From positions 1 through 57,960 of IMG/VR virus record IMGVR_UViG_3300037156_000027: a stretch of 57,960 nucleotides of DNA. One strand, 5' to 3'. The stretch is from a virus. The notes beneath the pieces are model-generated. The model saw nothing but the letters and a program-made list of their open reading frames with translations, made no database searches and was not told the DNA's origin. Position 1 is the stretch's first letter. Each line of letters begins with the position of its first letter. Positions 26,934 through 36,500 of this stretch are shown here, one piece after another. Made by a program: the position numbers and the translations under genes.

Positions 26934-28484
26934 ATGGCGGTTAAGCTCTACGCGAACAGGCTGACGTATCACAATTCGGCGGCTGCAACTGACTTGCTGC
27001 GAGAGCTGGACAAACTCCCGCCGGAGCAACAGAGGGACGCCTTCCGCAAGCGTTGCCGTGGCGATCTGTTCTTCCTGCTGGTGTACGGGCTTGGTCGGCG
27101 TTTCGCTGACACGGATTGGTTCTTTGCGCGATGCCGGGAGGTGCAGGCGTCACCTGAAAACCACATTGACCTTTGGGCGCGTGAACACGGCAAATCCTTA
27201 GTAATCACCGTTGCCAAGACAATTCAAGACATTCTAATCGATCCTGAAATCACGGTCGGCATATTTTCCCACACTCGCGCTATGGCAAAGTCTTTCCTGC
27301 GCGTCATCAAGCGCGAGTTTGAAACCAACGTGCTGCTCAAGGGCGCGTTTGATGACATTCTGTGGGATAACCCGCAGCGCGATGCCGCAAAGTGGTCAGA
27401 GGATGACGGCTTGATCGTCAAGCGCAAGGGCAACCCGCCCGAATCAACCGTCGAGGCTTGCGGCTTGGTCGAGGGTATGCCAACGGGTCGACACTATGGC
27501 TTGCGCGTCTATGACGATATTCTAACGGCTGAATCTGCTTCGTCGCCAGATCAAATGCAGAAGGTTCTTGACGCGCTGGACATGTCGCAAAACCTCGGCA
27601 AGATTGGCGGCGTTGCTCGCATGATAGGCACGAGGTACAAGCAGGGCGACCCGTACGAGGTTTACATCAAGCGTGGGCAGTTCAAGGCGCGGATTAAGCC
27701 TGCCACGGATACGGGGCGCGTTGACGGTAAGCCCGTTTACTTCACGCAAGAGGTTTGGGATTCCAAGGTTGCGGGAATGTCTGCCGCGATCATCGCGTCC
27801 CAGATGCTTCAAAATCCTATGGCTGCGGACTCGGTTATCTTCCAGCCGGATTGGTTTAACTTCTGGCCTAGCGATAAGCCGCTGCCTTCCTTTGAAGCTA
27901 TCTATCAGTGTTTCGACGGCGCAACATCGGCAAAGCAAACGGCGGACTATTCCTGTTTGCTGACGTTCGGCATTTTCAAGGTTGAGACTAAATTCTCTTG
28001 CATGATCGTTGATTGCTTCATGGAGCAGTGGGCTTATCCCGATGTGCGCGATGAGATACTGCGCCAGATGGGGAACAAGTTCGGCGCGACAGATCGATCC
28101 GTTGACGGCATTATCATCGAGGACAAGTCCAGCGGGTCTGTGATGATACCGGAACTGCGCCGTGCGGGGATTAATGTCATTCCGTTTAATCCCGGCAAGC
28201 TGGACAAGATCGCTCGTGCTAATCTGGTGTCGCCTCTGGTGCGTGATGGGCGCGTATGGTTGCCGGAGTCTCGTGCGCCTAACCGTAAGGGGATGCCTAT
28301 GAGTTGGTTGTCTATGCTGTGGGAGCAAATACAGTATTTTCCTCAAACCAAACATGACGATGGGATTGATTGCTTAACAAGTTTCCTTGCGGTAATGAAC
28401 AAAACCGGATTCTTGGTAAATAAAGGACTTCCCGTGAAAGAATCCTACTGGCGGCGTCAAATGAAGGGTAGCCCTTACGGATAA
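26934..28484 (+). CDS. terL: Terminase large subunit
   Basis: 516 residues. ATPase: Walker A variant WAREHGKS (81-88), Walker B RVYDDI (191-196), coupling motif MIGTRYKQGD (230-239). Nuclease: FDGA (Asp328), IIEDKSSG (Asp397) and HDDGID (475-479). It packages DNA into the prohead and cuts it. No clear ribosome site precedes the ATG; the perfect inverted repeat lies 37 bases upstream. The first 25 residues are variable, and the start could be slightly different. Confidence 0.93.
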   Translation: MAVKLYANRLTYHNSAAATDLLRELDKLPPEQQRDAFRKRCRGDLFFLLVYGLGRRFADTDWFFARCREVQASPENHIDLWAREHGKSLVITVAKTIQDILIDPEITVGIFSHTRAMAKSFLRVIKREFETNVLLKGAFDDILWDNPQRDAAKWSEDDGLIVKRKGNPPESTVEACGLVEGMPTGRHYGLRVYDDILTAESASSPDQMQKVLDALDMSQNLGKIGGVARMIGTRYKQGDPYEVYIKRGQFKARIKPATDTGRVDGKPVYFTQEVWDSKVAGMSAAIIASQMLQNPMAADSVIFQPDWFNFWPSDKPLPSFEAIYQCFDGATSAKQTADYSCLLTFGIFKVETKFSCMIVDCFMEQWAYPDVRDEILRQMGNKFGATDRSVDGIIIEDKSSGSVMIPELRRAGINVIPFNPGKLDKIARANLVSPLVRDGRVWLPESRAPNRKGMPMSWLSMLWEQIQYFPQTKHDDGIDCLTSFLAVMNKTGFLVNKGLPVKESYWRRQMKGSPYG

Positions 28485-28528
28485 AGCGTGATATTGAATC
28501 CGCTCAACCATTGCCGAAAGGGCATAGC

Positions 28529-28672
28529 ATGTCTTATCTTGACCCATACGAATATCCACGGAATGAATACGAACCCAAGACAAAGCTCGGTCGGTTCTTT
28601 TGGTGGCTGTGTAAGGTTGCGTTGTTTCTTCTTGCCGGTGCTGCGGCGATTGGCGCGGTGAATCGGTTATGA
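28529..28672 (+). CDS. Small membrane protein between terL and the head genes
   Basis: 47 residues: MSYLDPYEYPRNEYEPKTKL, then one transmembrane helix (ALFLLAGAAAIGA). AAAGGG lies seven bases before the ATG and the TGA overlaps the next ATG. Unknown role. Confidence 0.55.
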   Translation: MSYLDPYEYPRNEYEPKTKLGRFFWWLCKVALFLLAGAAAIGAVNRL

Positions 28673-29091
28673 ATGAGGATGAATTCAGATTTAAAGACAG
28701 TCGTATTTCTAAATATGGCAATCAATTCTATATCACACGCCAGTATAATCCCATGATTGAGCATAAGCCGCTAAAGCCATCATTGTTTGATCGTATCAGT
28801 GGATTATTTAATCCCAGATACAGAAGGCTTTCGCAAATGTCATATGCGCAGATAAATGCTGCGATAAAAGAAACGCAAGATGTTATGGCGGCGAATGTTT
28901 TGAATACGACGTCGCTGTTAAGCGGCCCCGATCTTCATAACGGGATCAATCCAGTATTCGATACTGCTGGTGAGAAACAATACACAGACATTCTACGTGA
29001 ATCTTGGAATGCCCCCGGTGGTGGTCGGGAACATGTGGAAAAGTGCGCTGCTGATAACTTCCAAAAATTTATCCTTGACAACAATCCCTAG
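28669..29091 (+). CDS. Hypothetical protein in packaging module
   Basis: 140 residues. A basic N-terminal region (HKPLKPSLFDRISGLFNPRYRRL) is followed by helices and an acidic tail. It is coupled to the preceding membrane protein. No family is recognised. Confidence 0.6.
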   Translation: MNEDEFRFKDSRISKYGNQFYITRQYNPMIEHKPLKPSLFDRISGLFNPRYRRLSQMSYAQINAAIKETQDVMAANVLNTTSLLSGPDLHNGINPVFDTAGEKQYTDILRESWNAPGGGREHVEKCAADNFQKFILDNNP

Positions 29092-29192
29092 CGGTATATC
29101 CTGCCAATCAATGCCAGTCCTTGGCATGTTGCCCGTCTGTGGCGACTGATGGGAACGGCGAGTACGTTTGCGATTAACGGCTTGCGGTTAAA

Positions 29193-31712
29193 ATGTCTGA
29201 CGATACCCAAACAATCGAAGTAGATCATGACGCATTATCTGGCACACCGCCGGATGTTGTGGATAATGGAGATGGTTCTTCGACCGTGACTTTAGATGCT
29301 GACGCCGCACCTGCACAAGGTAGCGGCGATTTTTATGACAATCTGGCTGAAAGTCTTCCCGACAATGAGTTGCAGGACTTAGCGCTGCGATACTTGCGGC
29401 TTATCGAACAAGACGTGGAATCCCGCAAGGATCGGGACAAGCAATACGCCGAGGGTCTGAAGAAGACGGGCATTGCCGAACCTGCGCCGGGCGGGGCGAA
29501 TTTCGAGGGCGCGTCGCGGGTAACGCATCCGGCCTTAACCGAGGCGTACATAGACTTTTCCGCATCGTCGATTAAGGAACTGTTCCCGCCGAATGGCCCC
29601 GTAAAAACCAAGATTGACGGCAAGGCCAATCCCGACAAGGTGAGTCGCGCCACTCGCAAGGCTGCCTTCATGAACTGGCAATTGACGAGCCAGATGCCGG
29701 AGTATCGCTGCGAGTTGGAGCGGCTTTTGACACAGCTTCCGGCTGGTGGAACTCAGTTTATGAAGTTCTACTGGTCGGAAGATGCCGATAGGATTGAAAC
29801 CGAGTTTGTGCCGATTGATAATTTCATCCTGCCATACAATGCGCGTAACTTTTACAATTGCCAACGCAAGTTTCATCGGATGGAAGTCAGCCCGATGTTG
29901 GTTAATCGGAAGATAGATTCCGCTGTCTGGCGTGATTGGGATATGCCGGATGCGTCGGGAGCTAGTTTCACGGAAACCGAGACGGCAAAGCATAACGCGA
30001 AGATCGAGGGTAAAAGCGAGGCTGGATTTCTAGAAGATCAAGATAGGACGATTTACGAGGGGTGCATATTCGAGAAACTTGAGGGCGATGATAAACCTGT
30101 CCCGTATCTGATAACGATTGATGAGGAAACGCAGAACGTATTGTCTCTTTATCGGAATTGGGATGAGGGAGACGACAAATGCAAGGAATTGGAATGGATA
30201 GTTGACTATACGTTCATTCCGTGGCGTGGGGCTTATGGCTTAGGGTTAGCGCAGATCATTGGTGGGTTGTCCGATGCTGCTACCGGCTCGTTAAGGGCGT
30301 TGCTGGATTCCGCGCTTATCTCAAATTCAGCGACAGCCTTGAAGCTCAAGGGTGGGCCGAGTGGCAGCAACAACTCGATTGAGATAACGCAGGCGACCGA
30401 GATCGATGCGATGGGCGCGGATGACATTCGCAAGATAGCGATGCCGTTGCCGTTTCCAGGGCCATCTCCTGTTTTGTATCAGTTGCTTGAGTTTCTGACG
30501 GCGGCGGCCAAAGGCGTTGTCGGGACTGCGGAAGAGAAGATTGCCGATGCATCGAACAACATGCCTGTTGGCACTGCGCTGGCGTTGATCGAGCAGGGGT
30601 CTAAGACATTCAGCGCGATACATGCGCGGCAGCACGATAGTCAGCGGCGTGGGCTGGAGATTATCCACCGGCTGAATAAGAAGCACCTTCCCGCCAAGGT
30701 GCAGTTTGGCTCTGATCCTGACGATTATGTTACGCCGCAGGATTTTGAAGGGCCGATGGACGTTCATCCGGTCAGTGATCCGAATATATTCAGCGAGACG
30801 CAGCGGTTCGCGCAGACGCAGGCGATTATCCAGCTTGTGACGCAGCTTGGAACATTGGGGCCGAATCTGGCGCCGATACTACAGGCGACGGGAATTCAGC
30901 TTCACCCTTTGATTAAGCACAGTCTTGAGCAGATGAAATATCCGTACATCGCGGATGTTCTGCCAGATCAACCGGCGGCGAATCCCATTGATCCATGCAG
31001 CGAGAATGTCGCGCTGGCGATGGGCAAGCCAGTGAAGGCCTATGAGGGGCAGGATCATCAGGCGCACATTCAGGTTCATGCTGACTTCTCGCAATCGCAG
31101 TTCTTCGGACTATCTCCTGCGATGTCGCCGCAGTTTATGACGAACATGCTGAACCATGTTCAGGATCATCTGTTCAACTATTATCAGGAATTGATGAAGC
31201 AGGATTCTGGCGTGGCGATGATGGACAATTCCCCAGATACGGCTGAGAAGTTGGCGAAGTCATCCGCGACGGTTGAGAAAGCGATGGGGATAGCGTTCGA
31301 CAAGATTCCTCCGCTTATGCAACAGGCGTTGCAGCACATCCAAGCCAATCAACCGAAGCCCCCGCAAGACCCAATGGCAGCGGTTGCCATGCAGAACGTC
31401 CAGGGACAGCAGAAGATTGCGCAGGGCAAGCTAACTCTGGCGACGCAGCAGCACATAGACGACATGAAGATGAGGGCGCAGGAGTTGGCGGCAGAGGCGA
31501 AGAAGGCCGAGCAGGATTATCAGCTTGAGCTGCAGAAGGCCGGTCTTGACGCTCATACGGAAATTCAGAAAACCGACATGACGCAACGCGCGGGGCTTGA
31601 GAAGTCGGCGGCTGATATCCGTGCGGAGAAGGAAATCACGGCTATGAAAATCTCCGGTGAGCATGCGGCGCATGTCATTGGGGCACTTGTGGATCGAAAG
31701 GAAGGCGACTGA
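29193..31712 (+). CDS. Portal protein (head-tail connector)
   Basis: 839 residues. The string GGANFEGASRVTHPALTEAYIDFSASSIKELFPPNGPVKTKI is typical of large podovirus-type portals; so is the middle IDEETQNVLSLYRNWDEGD, FIPWRGAYGLGLAQIIG. The last 150 residues form a long coiled coil (QQKIAQGKLTLATQQHIDDMK and onwards), probably the barrel. It forms the ring through which DNA enters and leaves. The position after terL fits. Confidence 0.87.
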   Translation: MSDDTQTIEVDHDALSGTPPDVVDNGDGSSTVTLDADAAPAQGSGDFYDNLAESLPDNELQDLALRYLRLIEQDVESRKDRDKQYAEGLKKTGIAEPAPGGANFEGASRVTHPALTEAYIDFSASSIKELFPPNGPVKTKIDGKANPDKVSRATRKAAFMNWQLTSQMPEYRCELERLLTQLPAGGTQFMKFYWSEDADRIETEFVPIDNFILPYNARNFYNCQRKFHRMEVSPMLVNRKIDSAVWRDWDMPDASGASFTETETAKHNAKIEGKSEAGFLEDQDRTIYEGCIFEKLEGDDKPVPYLITIDEETQNVLSLYRNWDEGDDKCKELEWIVDYTFIPWRGAYGLGLAQIIGGLSDAATGSLRALLDSALISNSATALKLKGGPSGSNNSIEITQATEIDAMGADDIRKIAMPLPFPGPSPVLYQLLEFLTAAAKGVVGTAEEKIADASNNMPVGTALALIEQGSKTFSAIHARQHDSQRRGLEIIHRLNKKHLPAKVQFGSDPDDYVTPQDFEGPMDVHPVSDPNIFSETQRFAQTQAIIQLVTQLGTLGPNLAPILQATGIQLHPLIKHSLEQMKYPYIADVLPDQPAANPIDPCSENVALAMGKPVKAYEGQDHQAHIQVHADFSQSQFFGLSPAMSPQFMTNMLNHVQDHLFNYYQELMKQDSGVAMMDNSPDTAEKLAKSSATVEKAMGIAFDKIPPLMQQALQHIQANQPKPPQDPMAAVAMQNVQGQQKIAQGKLTLATQQHIDDMKMRAQELAAEAKKAEQDYQLELQKAGLDAHTEIQKTDMTQRAGLEKSAADIRAEKEITAMKISGEHAAHVIGALVDRKEGD

Positions 31713-31960
31713 TGGCAGGGCAGCCCGATGTTGCGGTGATGAAAGACGCGTTGCCAGAGAAGTTATCTGAAGCAGAAATCATCCAACTTAACACCAAGGC
31801 AGAACAGGAGATTAAGATGTCAAAGAAGAAAAGTGAAGGTGAACAAGGCGGCAAGGAAACCAACATGCACAAGCGTATTGCCATGGGTGAGAAAGTCACC
31901 GGCATGAAGGAGGGCGGCAAGGCTTGCGCTATGAAAAAGGGCGGCAAGGTTAAGAAATGA
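31712..31960 (+). CDS. Small Lys-rich protein
   Basis: 82 residues overlapping the portal stop. A second start at 31817 has AGGAG seven bases upstream and would give 47 residues of Lys/Gly-rich sequence (MKEGGKACAMKKGGKVKK). Lys/Gly-rich tails of this type occur in minor virion proteins. Start uncertain. Confidence 0.52.
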   Translation: MAGQPDVAVMKDALPEKLSEAEIIQLNTKAEQEIKMSKKKSEGEQGGKETNMHKRIAMGEKVTGMKEGGKACAMKKGGKVKK

Positions 31961-32139
31961 GAATTGAGACTGTGGTCAAGTTGCTGAAAGAGCGACAGGC
32001 TGCGATGAGGGAGTCCGTTTTTAACAAGGATGGATTCGATGAGGTAGCGTTCGCCAAGACTCAGGGTCGATATTTGGGTCTTGGCGACGCTCTAACGATT
32101 ATCAGCGATGAAATGAGGAAAGAAGGCAATGAAGATTAA
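31957..32139 (+). CDS. Small helical protein
   Basis: 60 residues (MRIETVVKLLKERQAAMRES, then KTQGRYLGLGDALTIISDEMRK). This helix-turn pattern is widespread in small head-module proteins. It overlaps both neighbours. Confidence 0.6.
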   Translation: MRIETVVKLLKERQAAMRESVFNKDGFDEVAFAKTQGRYLGLGDALTIISDEMRKEGNED

Positions 32140-32590
32140 ATCCAATGTGCCTGCGGCGACGCAGGCCGAACTTGATAAGGCGTTTCCAAATGTCGAGCCC
32201 GGATTTTTCCCTCTTGGGAGTCGGGTTATCGTTCAGCTTCGCAGCCCGAAACTTAGTACGGCTGGCGGCATTAAACTCCCTGATGAAGTTATTGAAACCG
32301 AAATGTGGAATACGCAAATCGGGAAAATTCGTGCTCTTGGCGCGTTGGCGTTCAAGAACAGGGAGCACATGACGGATTGGCCTGAGGGCGCGTGGGCGCA
32401 GGTGGGCGATTATGTCAGGATACCCAAATTCAATCAGGATAAATGGTTTATCGACGTTCCATGCAAGATCAAGGGACTAAACGGGAAAGAATATGACTCG
32501 GAAGAGCGCATTCTTTTCATGTTGATTAACGACCTTGATTTGCTGGCGTTGAAAGTCGGGAATCCACTTGAAGTCAAAGCTTACATTTAG
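32129..32590 (+). CDS. GroES-like (Cpn10) co-chaperonin
   Basis: 153 residues. LGSRVIVQLRSPKLSTAGGIKLPDEVIETE is the Cpn10 opening, with a mobile-loop-like segment; GAWAQVGDYVRIPKF matches the core beta-barrel, and the ending MLINDLDLLALKVGNPLEVKAYI fits the final strand. Phage co-chaperonins adapt host GroEL for capsid folding. The position between portal and scaffold agrees. Confidence 0.72.
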   Translation: MKIKSNVPAATQAELDKAFPNVEPGFFPLGSRVIVQLRSPKLSTAGGIKLPDEVIETEMWNTQIGKIRALGALAFKNREHMTDWPEGAWAQVGDYVRIPKFNQDKWFIDVPCKIKGLNGKEYDSEERILFMLINDLDLLALKVGNPLEVKAYI

Positions 32591-32595
32591 GGGAG

Positions 32596-33588
32596 ATGCT
32601 TATGCAAGACGGCGAAGATGACCAGCAGGTTGATGCGATTGGAACTAAGGCAGATGTGGCCGTAAAGAAGGATGAAACAGAAGAGGTTATTCCTGATTAT
32701 GAGGTTGTTGAGGAATCAGATGATAAGGTAACGGCAAAATCAGATGATGACAAAAAGCTATCATCGACAGACGGCGGGGATTCATCTGAAGAGACCCGTT
32801 TAAAAAACCGCGAGAAGCGCCAACTCAAGAAGAAAAAACTTGCTGAGAAGTTCGATGCGAAGGATTCGGTTATCCGTCAGCAGCAAGAACGTCTTGATGC
32901 GCTTCAGTCGCGTCTTAATGAAGTTGATGGTCGTTTATCGACGTTCGATCAGGCGAATTTCACAAATACATGGAATTCTTCTGTCGAGGCGTTTAACGCG
33001 GCAGAAGCTAAGCACGCGGAGGCATTTACTGCGGGAGATGGAGCGGCGGCAACCGCAGCCATGCGAGAGATGTACCAGGCGCAGAAGATGATTGATCGTT
33101 TGGAAGAAATTAAGGCTCGTGCTCCCGCACAACCACAGCGCACTCAGCCTGATGGTAGGGCGATGAACAAGGCCATTGCGTGGGCAGCGAAGAATGAATG
33201 GTTCAAGCCGGGCGGCGGAAGCGAAGATAGCATCATAGCCGATGCTATTGCGACCGCACTTGTCAAAGAGGGTTATGATCCAAAGACGGACGATTATTTT
33301 GACGAACTTGATGAACGGTTGGAAAAGAAAAATATAGGTATGCGTCATATGGAACAAGAAGACGATGACGATGAGGAACCAATGCCAGCCCCAGTTCAAA
33401 AGCGCAAGAGCCCTCCTGTGGGGGGCGGCGCTGGACGCGGGGATCTCGGCAATGGGAAGGTGAAGGTAACATTGCCGACGGAGTTTATTAATGCGCTGAA
33501 GCAGAATGGCTACTGGGATGACCCTGTAATGAAAAATAAGATGGTTGCCGGGTATCTTAGGGGAGTCAAGGAACGGGGGAACGCATGA
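32596..33588 (+). CDS. Scaffold-like head assembly protein
   Basis: 330 residues. The acidic N-terminus (1-65) is followed by a basic helix (RLKNREKRQLKKKKLAEKF), a coiled coil (QQQERLDALQSRLNEVDGRL) and a disordered region with an acidic run (EQEDDDDEEP). Charged, helical and placed just before the capsid module, it fits a scaffold. Identification rests on composition and position. Confidence 0.65.
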   Translation: MLMQDGEDDQQVDAIGTKADVAVKKDETEEVIPDYEVVEESDDKVTAKSDDDKKLSSTDGGDSSEETRLKNREKRQLKKKKLAEKFDAKDSVIRQQQERLDALQSRLNEVDGRLSTFDQANFTNTWNSSVEAFNAAEAKHAEAFTAGDGAAATAAMREMYQAQKMIDRLEEIKARAPAQPQRTQPDGRAMNKAIAWAAKNEWFKPGGGSEDSIIADAIATALVKEGYDPKTDDYFDELDERLEKKNIGMRHMEQEDDDDEEPMPAPVQKRKSPPVGGGAGRGDLGNGKVKVTLPTEFINALKQNGYWDDPVMKNKMVAGYLRGVKERGNA

Positions 33589-33812
33589 GCCACGCCCTAT
33601 CTAACCCCTACGAATTGACGGCTGGTGGGATTACTTGCAAGACATCTCCGTTTGATAATGGGTTCTTCATAGCCAATTCGGATATAGAGAATCTTGCGAA
33701 TTCCAAGCGGTTTCTCGATGCGCTGTTCCTGCTTTATGACGCACAGCAAAGCCGAGAACTTGGTGGGATTAAGGTTTATGGACTGAAACAGAAGGAGAAA
33801 GACAATGGCTAA
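33585..33812 (+). CDS. Hypothetical head-module protein
   Basis: 75 residues (MSHALSNPYELTAGGITCKT, then NSDIENLANSKRFLDALFLLYDAQQ). It overlaps the scaffold gene (ATGA) and the next gene by 8 bases. No family is recognised. Confidence 0.58.
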   Translation: MSHALSNPYELTAGGITCKTSPFDNGFFIANSDIENLANSKRFLDALFLLYDAQQSRELGGIKVYGLKQKEKDNG

Positions 33813-34014
33813 ATTAACTGCAAAAACACGCAATGCTCTTCCAAAGTCTGAATTTGCGCTACCAAAAGAAAGGAAATTTCCCATTCCCGACGCCAGCCAT
33901 GCCGCCAATGCAAAGGCCCGCGCAACACAGGCGGTAAAAGCCGGGCGTATGTCGGTCAGCACAGAAAAGAAAATTGACGCCAAGGCCAACGCCAAGCTTG
34001 GCAAGAAGAAATAG
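33805..34014 (+). CDS. Small basic protein, phage conserved
   Basis: 69 residues: KTRNALPKSEFALPKERKFPIPDASHAANAKARATQ. This pattern is common in small phage proteins and in domains fused to capsid-assembly proteins. It ends with a Lys/Ala-rich tail. Its role is unknown. Confidence 0.66.
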   Translation: MAKLTAKTRNALPKSEFALPKERKFPIPDASHAANAKARATQAVKAGRMSVSTEKKIDAKANAKLGKKK

Positions 34015-34017
34015 CAC

Positions 34018-34761
34018 ATGACTGACATGCCGTATCTGATGATAGCGACGCCGTGCAAGGATGGGACGGTCGATCTAAATTATGCTCTATCGTTGACGGC
34101 GACATGTCAGGTTCTGACGCACGCTGGCATTAAATATCAGATGGCGCACGTCTGCACATCGAGCATAGATAATGCGCGGAATATTCTTGCGACGCTGTTT
34201 GTGAAGAGTGAGTGTACGCACCTTCTGTTTGTTGATGATGACATGGCGTGGGCATCTGATTTGCCTTTGAGAATGCTGAATGAGAATGTGGACATTGTCG
34301 GCGTTCCATACAGGAAGAAGAAAGCCGAGCCCGAATTTACTATATCCCACTCGCGAGAAGTCGCTTCGATAGAGGGTCGCCCATGGATGATGCTGGCTGA
34401 CGGCCTTGGCATGGGCATGACGCTAATCGCGCGACGGGTTTTCGATGCTCTGGTCGATGAGGTTCCGTCCTACCATTGCTACAGTTCAGAGCTGAACAGA
34501 CCACAGTCCATGTTCTTCCGGCACCAGCTAGTGTCCGATAAAGATGGGATGATGAAATACGAGTCGGAGGATTTCCACTTTTGCCGATTAGCGAAAGCAA
34601 AGGGCTTCGAGATATTCGGGTATATTGATGAGAATGTGCCGCACATAGGGCGCAAGGCATTCTCTGGGGCATATAGTGATTATATCGGGGCAGGGACTGC
34701 CCACGGATTTTCATCTGAACGTGAGCGTCTATTTGCGAATGTGGCGGGAGTTGAGAGTTGA
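34018..34761 (+). CDS. Glycosyltransferase-like protein 1
   Basis: 247 residues. A GT-A-like fold is suggested by YLMIATPCKDGTVDLNYALSL at the start, SIDNARNILATLF, and a DxD motif in HLLFVDDDMAWASDL. Later, GMGMTLIARRVFDAL and YESEDFHFCRLAKAKGFEIFGYID complete the acceptor side. Such enzymes may decorate virion proteins or host surface sugars. It overlaps the next gene by 4 bases. Confidence 0.78.
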   Translation: MTDMPYLMIATPCKDGTVDLNYALSLTATCQVLTHAGIKYQMAHVCTSSIDNARNILATLFVKSECTHLLFVDDDMAWASDLPLRMLNENVDIVGVPYRKKKAEPEFTISHSREVASIEGRPWMMLADGLGMGMTLIARRVFDALVDEVPSYHCYSSELNRPQSMFFRHQLVSDKDGMMKYESEDFHFCRLAKAKGFEIFGYIDENVPHIGRKAFSGAYSDYIGAGTAHGFSSERERLFANVAGVES

Positions 34762-35597
34762 AGATTGCTGTCGCTATACCGTCATATTGGAATCCTGCGG
34801 GGCTAATCGCTGGCGTGAAGAATCTGCATGATCTGGCAGCGCATCCTGAGAATCTCACATTCCGCATTGGCCTAGACTTTGATGATGGGGCCGGGCATGA
34901 GGCGGTTAAACATCTTGGGTTTGCCAAAGTAGAGGTTGTCGATTTCCCTCATGGTATGCCTCATTCTGAATTCTGGAACAAACTTTGTGTCCCTGATGCG
35001 GCAGATTATTATGTTCTTTATAGCGATGATGCCGTTTGCCTGACCCCACATTGGGATGTGGTTCTTGCAGAGACTGCCAACCCAATGCCGTTCTGGAATG
35101 TTGTGAATCAGCCGGGTGGTGCGCTTGCTTGCTTTGTGTCGAATGCTTGGCTAAAGACTTGCGGGTATGCGCTTCCGCCTTATTTCCCGTTCTGGTTTGG
35201 CGACACATGGATCGATGAACTGCGTGCATTTGTAACAGGCCGTCCGTCTGGGATTGTGCCGGAATTGAAGTTATATCTCCCCCAAGGGAAGACAACGGGC
35301 ATGAAGGATTTGGATTACTGGTGGGGGTTCTTCAATGCCACGCGCCCGCTACGAATTCAAAAAGCATGGAAGATATTCAATGGGCTGCCTCTGGCAGAAG
35401 AAAGCTTTATGAGGCGGTGTGCTAAATTGTCAGAACCCATGCGAATGCGTGATGCTTATTATCGTGCAAGAATAACCGATCTTGAGGCTGGCAATACCGA
35501 GCCGGGCGAAGCCAAACTTGAGCGGCATCGCAAATGTCGTGCGCTTGCTGATGCGCTGATGCAAGAGAATGGCTTGGAATTGTGGGGCGATATATGA
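34758..35597 (+). CDS. Glycosyltransferase-like protein 2
   Basis: 279 residues from a TTG start that overlaps the previous stop. MKIAVAIPSYWNPAGLIAGV, a DDG turn and YYVLYSDDAVCLTPHWDVVL (DDA in place of DxD) indicate a GT-A type fold. A C-terminal helical part follows (residues 200-279). Two adjacent enzymes of different sequence suggest successive transfer steps. Confidence 0.7.
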   Translation: MKIAVAIPSYWNPAGLIAGVKNLHDLAAHPENLTFRIGLDFDDGAGHEAVKHLGFAKVEVVDFPHGMPHSEFWNKLCVPDAADYYVLYSDDAVCLTPHWDVVLAETANPMPFWNVVNQPGGALACFVSNAWLKTCGYALPPYFPFWFGDTWIDELRAFVTGRPSGIVPELKLYLPQGKTTGMKDLDYWWGFFNATRPLRIQKAWKIFNGLPLAEESFMRRCAKLSEPMRMRDAYYRARITDLEAGNTEPGEAKLERHRKCRALADALMQENGLELWGDI

Positions 35598-35761
35598 ATG
35601 ATAATGGAGATAAAGTGATTAATTTTCCAGCCAGATGGCCTGCACCGAATGATGGACTTCAGATCAACATCGTACATGATGTTGAACAGAAGAAAGTAGG
35701 CATTGTTGTATCTGGATTTTCCAGCGTTGAGGCTGCGATTAAATTCCTAGAGGATGATTAA
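35594..35761 (+). CDS. Small protein after the glycosyltransferases
   Basis: 55 residues from the ATG at 35594, overlapping the previous stop, to TAA at 35761. It has INFPARWPAPNDGLQINIVHD and GFSSVEAAIKFLEDD. Compact beta-alpha plan; no family is recognised. Confidence 0.55.
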   Translation: MNDNGDKVINFPARWPAPNDGLQINIVHDVEQKKVGIVVSGFSSVEAAIKFLEDD

Positions 35762-35768
35762 TTAGAGG

Positions 35769-35797
35769 TTGACTTCCTTTTATTTTTGTGTTCTTAT
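35769..35797 (+). promoter_or_regulatory. Internal promoter before the capsid operon
   Basis: TTGACT, 17 bases, TCTTAT: 5/6 and 4/6. A GCCCC-gatagt-GGGGC hairpin follows at 35807..35822 in the leader. The 150-base gap to the next gene is large for this region, supporting a separate capsid transcript. Confidence 0.5.
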
Positions 35798-35912
35798 GCG
35801 AAACATGCCCCGATAGTGGGGCTATGGATAGAGTGCCCAAAGGCATTCGTTTTAACTCCAAAATGCTTGCGATACAGCAGGAATTTCGTCCAACTCAATT
35901 GGAGAATTCCCT

Positions 35913-36482
35913 TTGTCGCACAATCACCATGATGAAAAAATTGCCAAGCGTTCTGATGATGGACGCGGCTCTCGCCTGTCAGAAGAACGGGCTGTCACCG
36001 AAAATCGTGAAGCGTCCGATGCCGATAGGTTGGCTGAAAAGCTGTCCATCCTGCGCGATGTGAACACGAAGTTACCAACTCCGCCCTCTATCCCCGGCTA
36101 TCATATGTGCTGGTTGACGACAAACAACCAGTCTGATCCTTTGGAGCATCGTTTCCGTTTAGGATATGAGCTTGTTAAGCCGGAAGAATTGCCTGGCTTT
36201 CAAATGCAGACCCAGCAATCGGGGACAGTTGCCACCGATAGGATCGCCATTAATGAAATGGTTCTCGCAAAGATCGACACCCCCACATACCTCGCCTACA
36301 TGAAGCACCTTCACCATGATGTACCTCTTGAGCAAATGGACTCCTTGAGGAACTCCGTTGAAATTACTCAGGATGGTCGTGGTCGGAATGTCGCCTACAC
36401 TGGCGGGGAATTCGTCAACGGCAAATCTGATGGCTACCAGCGCGGGACATCTCGCGCTCCTTCTTTCGTGGGTATTTCGTAA
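35913..36482 (+). CDS. Capsid-adjacent structural protein
   Basis: 189 residues from a TTG start with GGAG eight bases upstream. The N-terminal 45 residues are charged; then IPGYHMCWLTTNNQSDPLEHRFRLGYELVKPEELPGF, a pattern I associate with capsid-neighbour proteins of similar phages. The C-terminus is Gly/Arg-rich. A head accessory role is likely. Confidence 0.6.
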   Translation: MSHNHHDEKIAKRSDDGRGSRLSEERAVTENREASDADRLAEKLSILRDVNTKLPTPPSIPGYHMCWLTTNNQSDPLEHRFRLGYELVKPEELPGFQMQTQQSGTVATDRIAINEMVLAKIDTPTYLAYMKHLHHDVPLEQMDSLRNSVEITQDGRGRNVAYTGGEFVNGKSDGYQRGTSRAPSFVGIS

Positions 36483-36500
36483 CTTTTTTGGAGATAAACG

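Noticed and set aside
29333-31673. Several - strand ORFs over 100 codons opposite the portal gene
   Set aside because: They are Arg/His/Leu-rich antisense shadows of the portal reading frame.
35788-36063. ORF MFLCETCPDSGAMDRVPK...
   Set aside because: It overlaps the promoter leader and the structural gene at 35913 in another frame and has no ribosome site.
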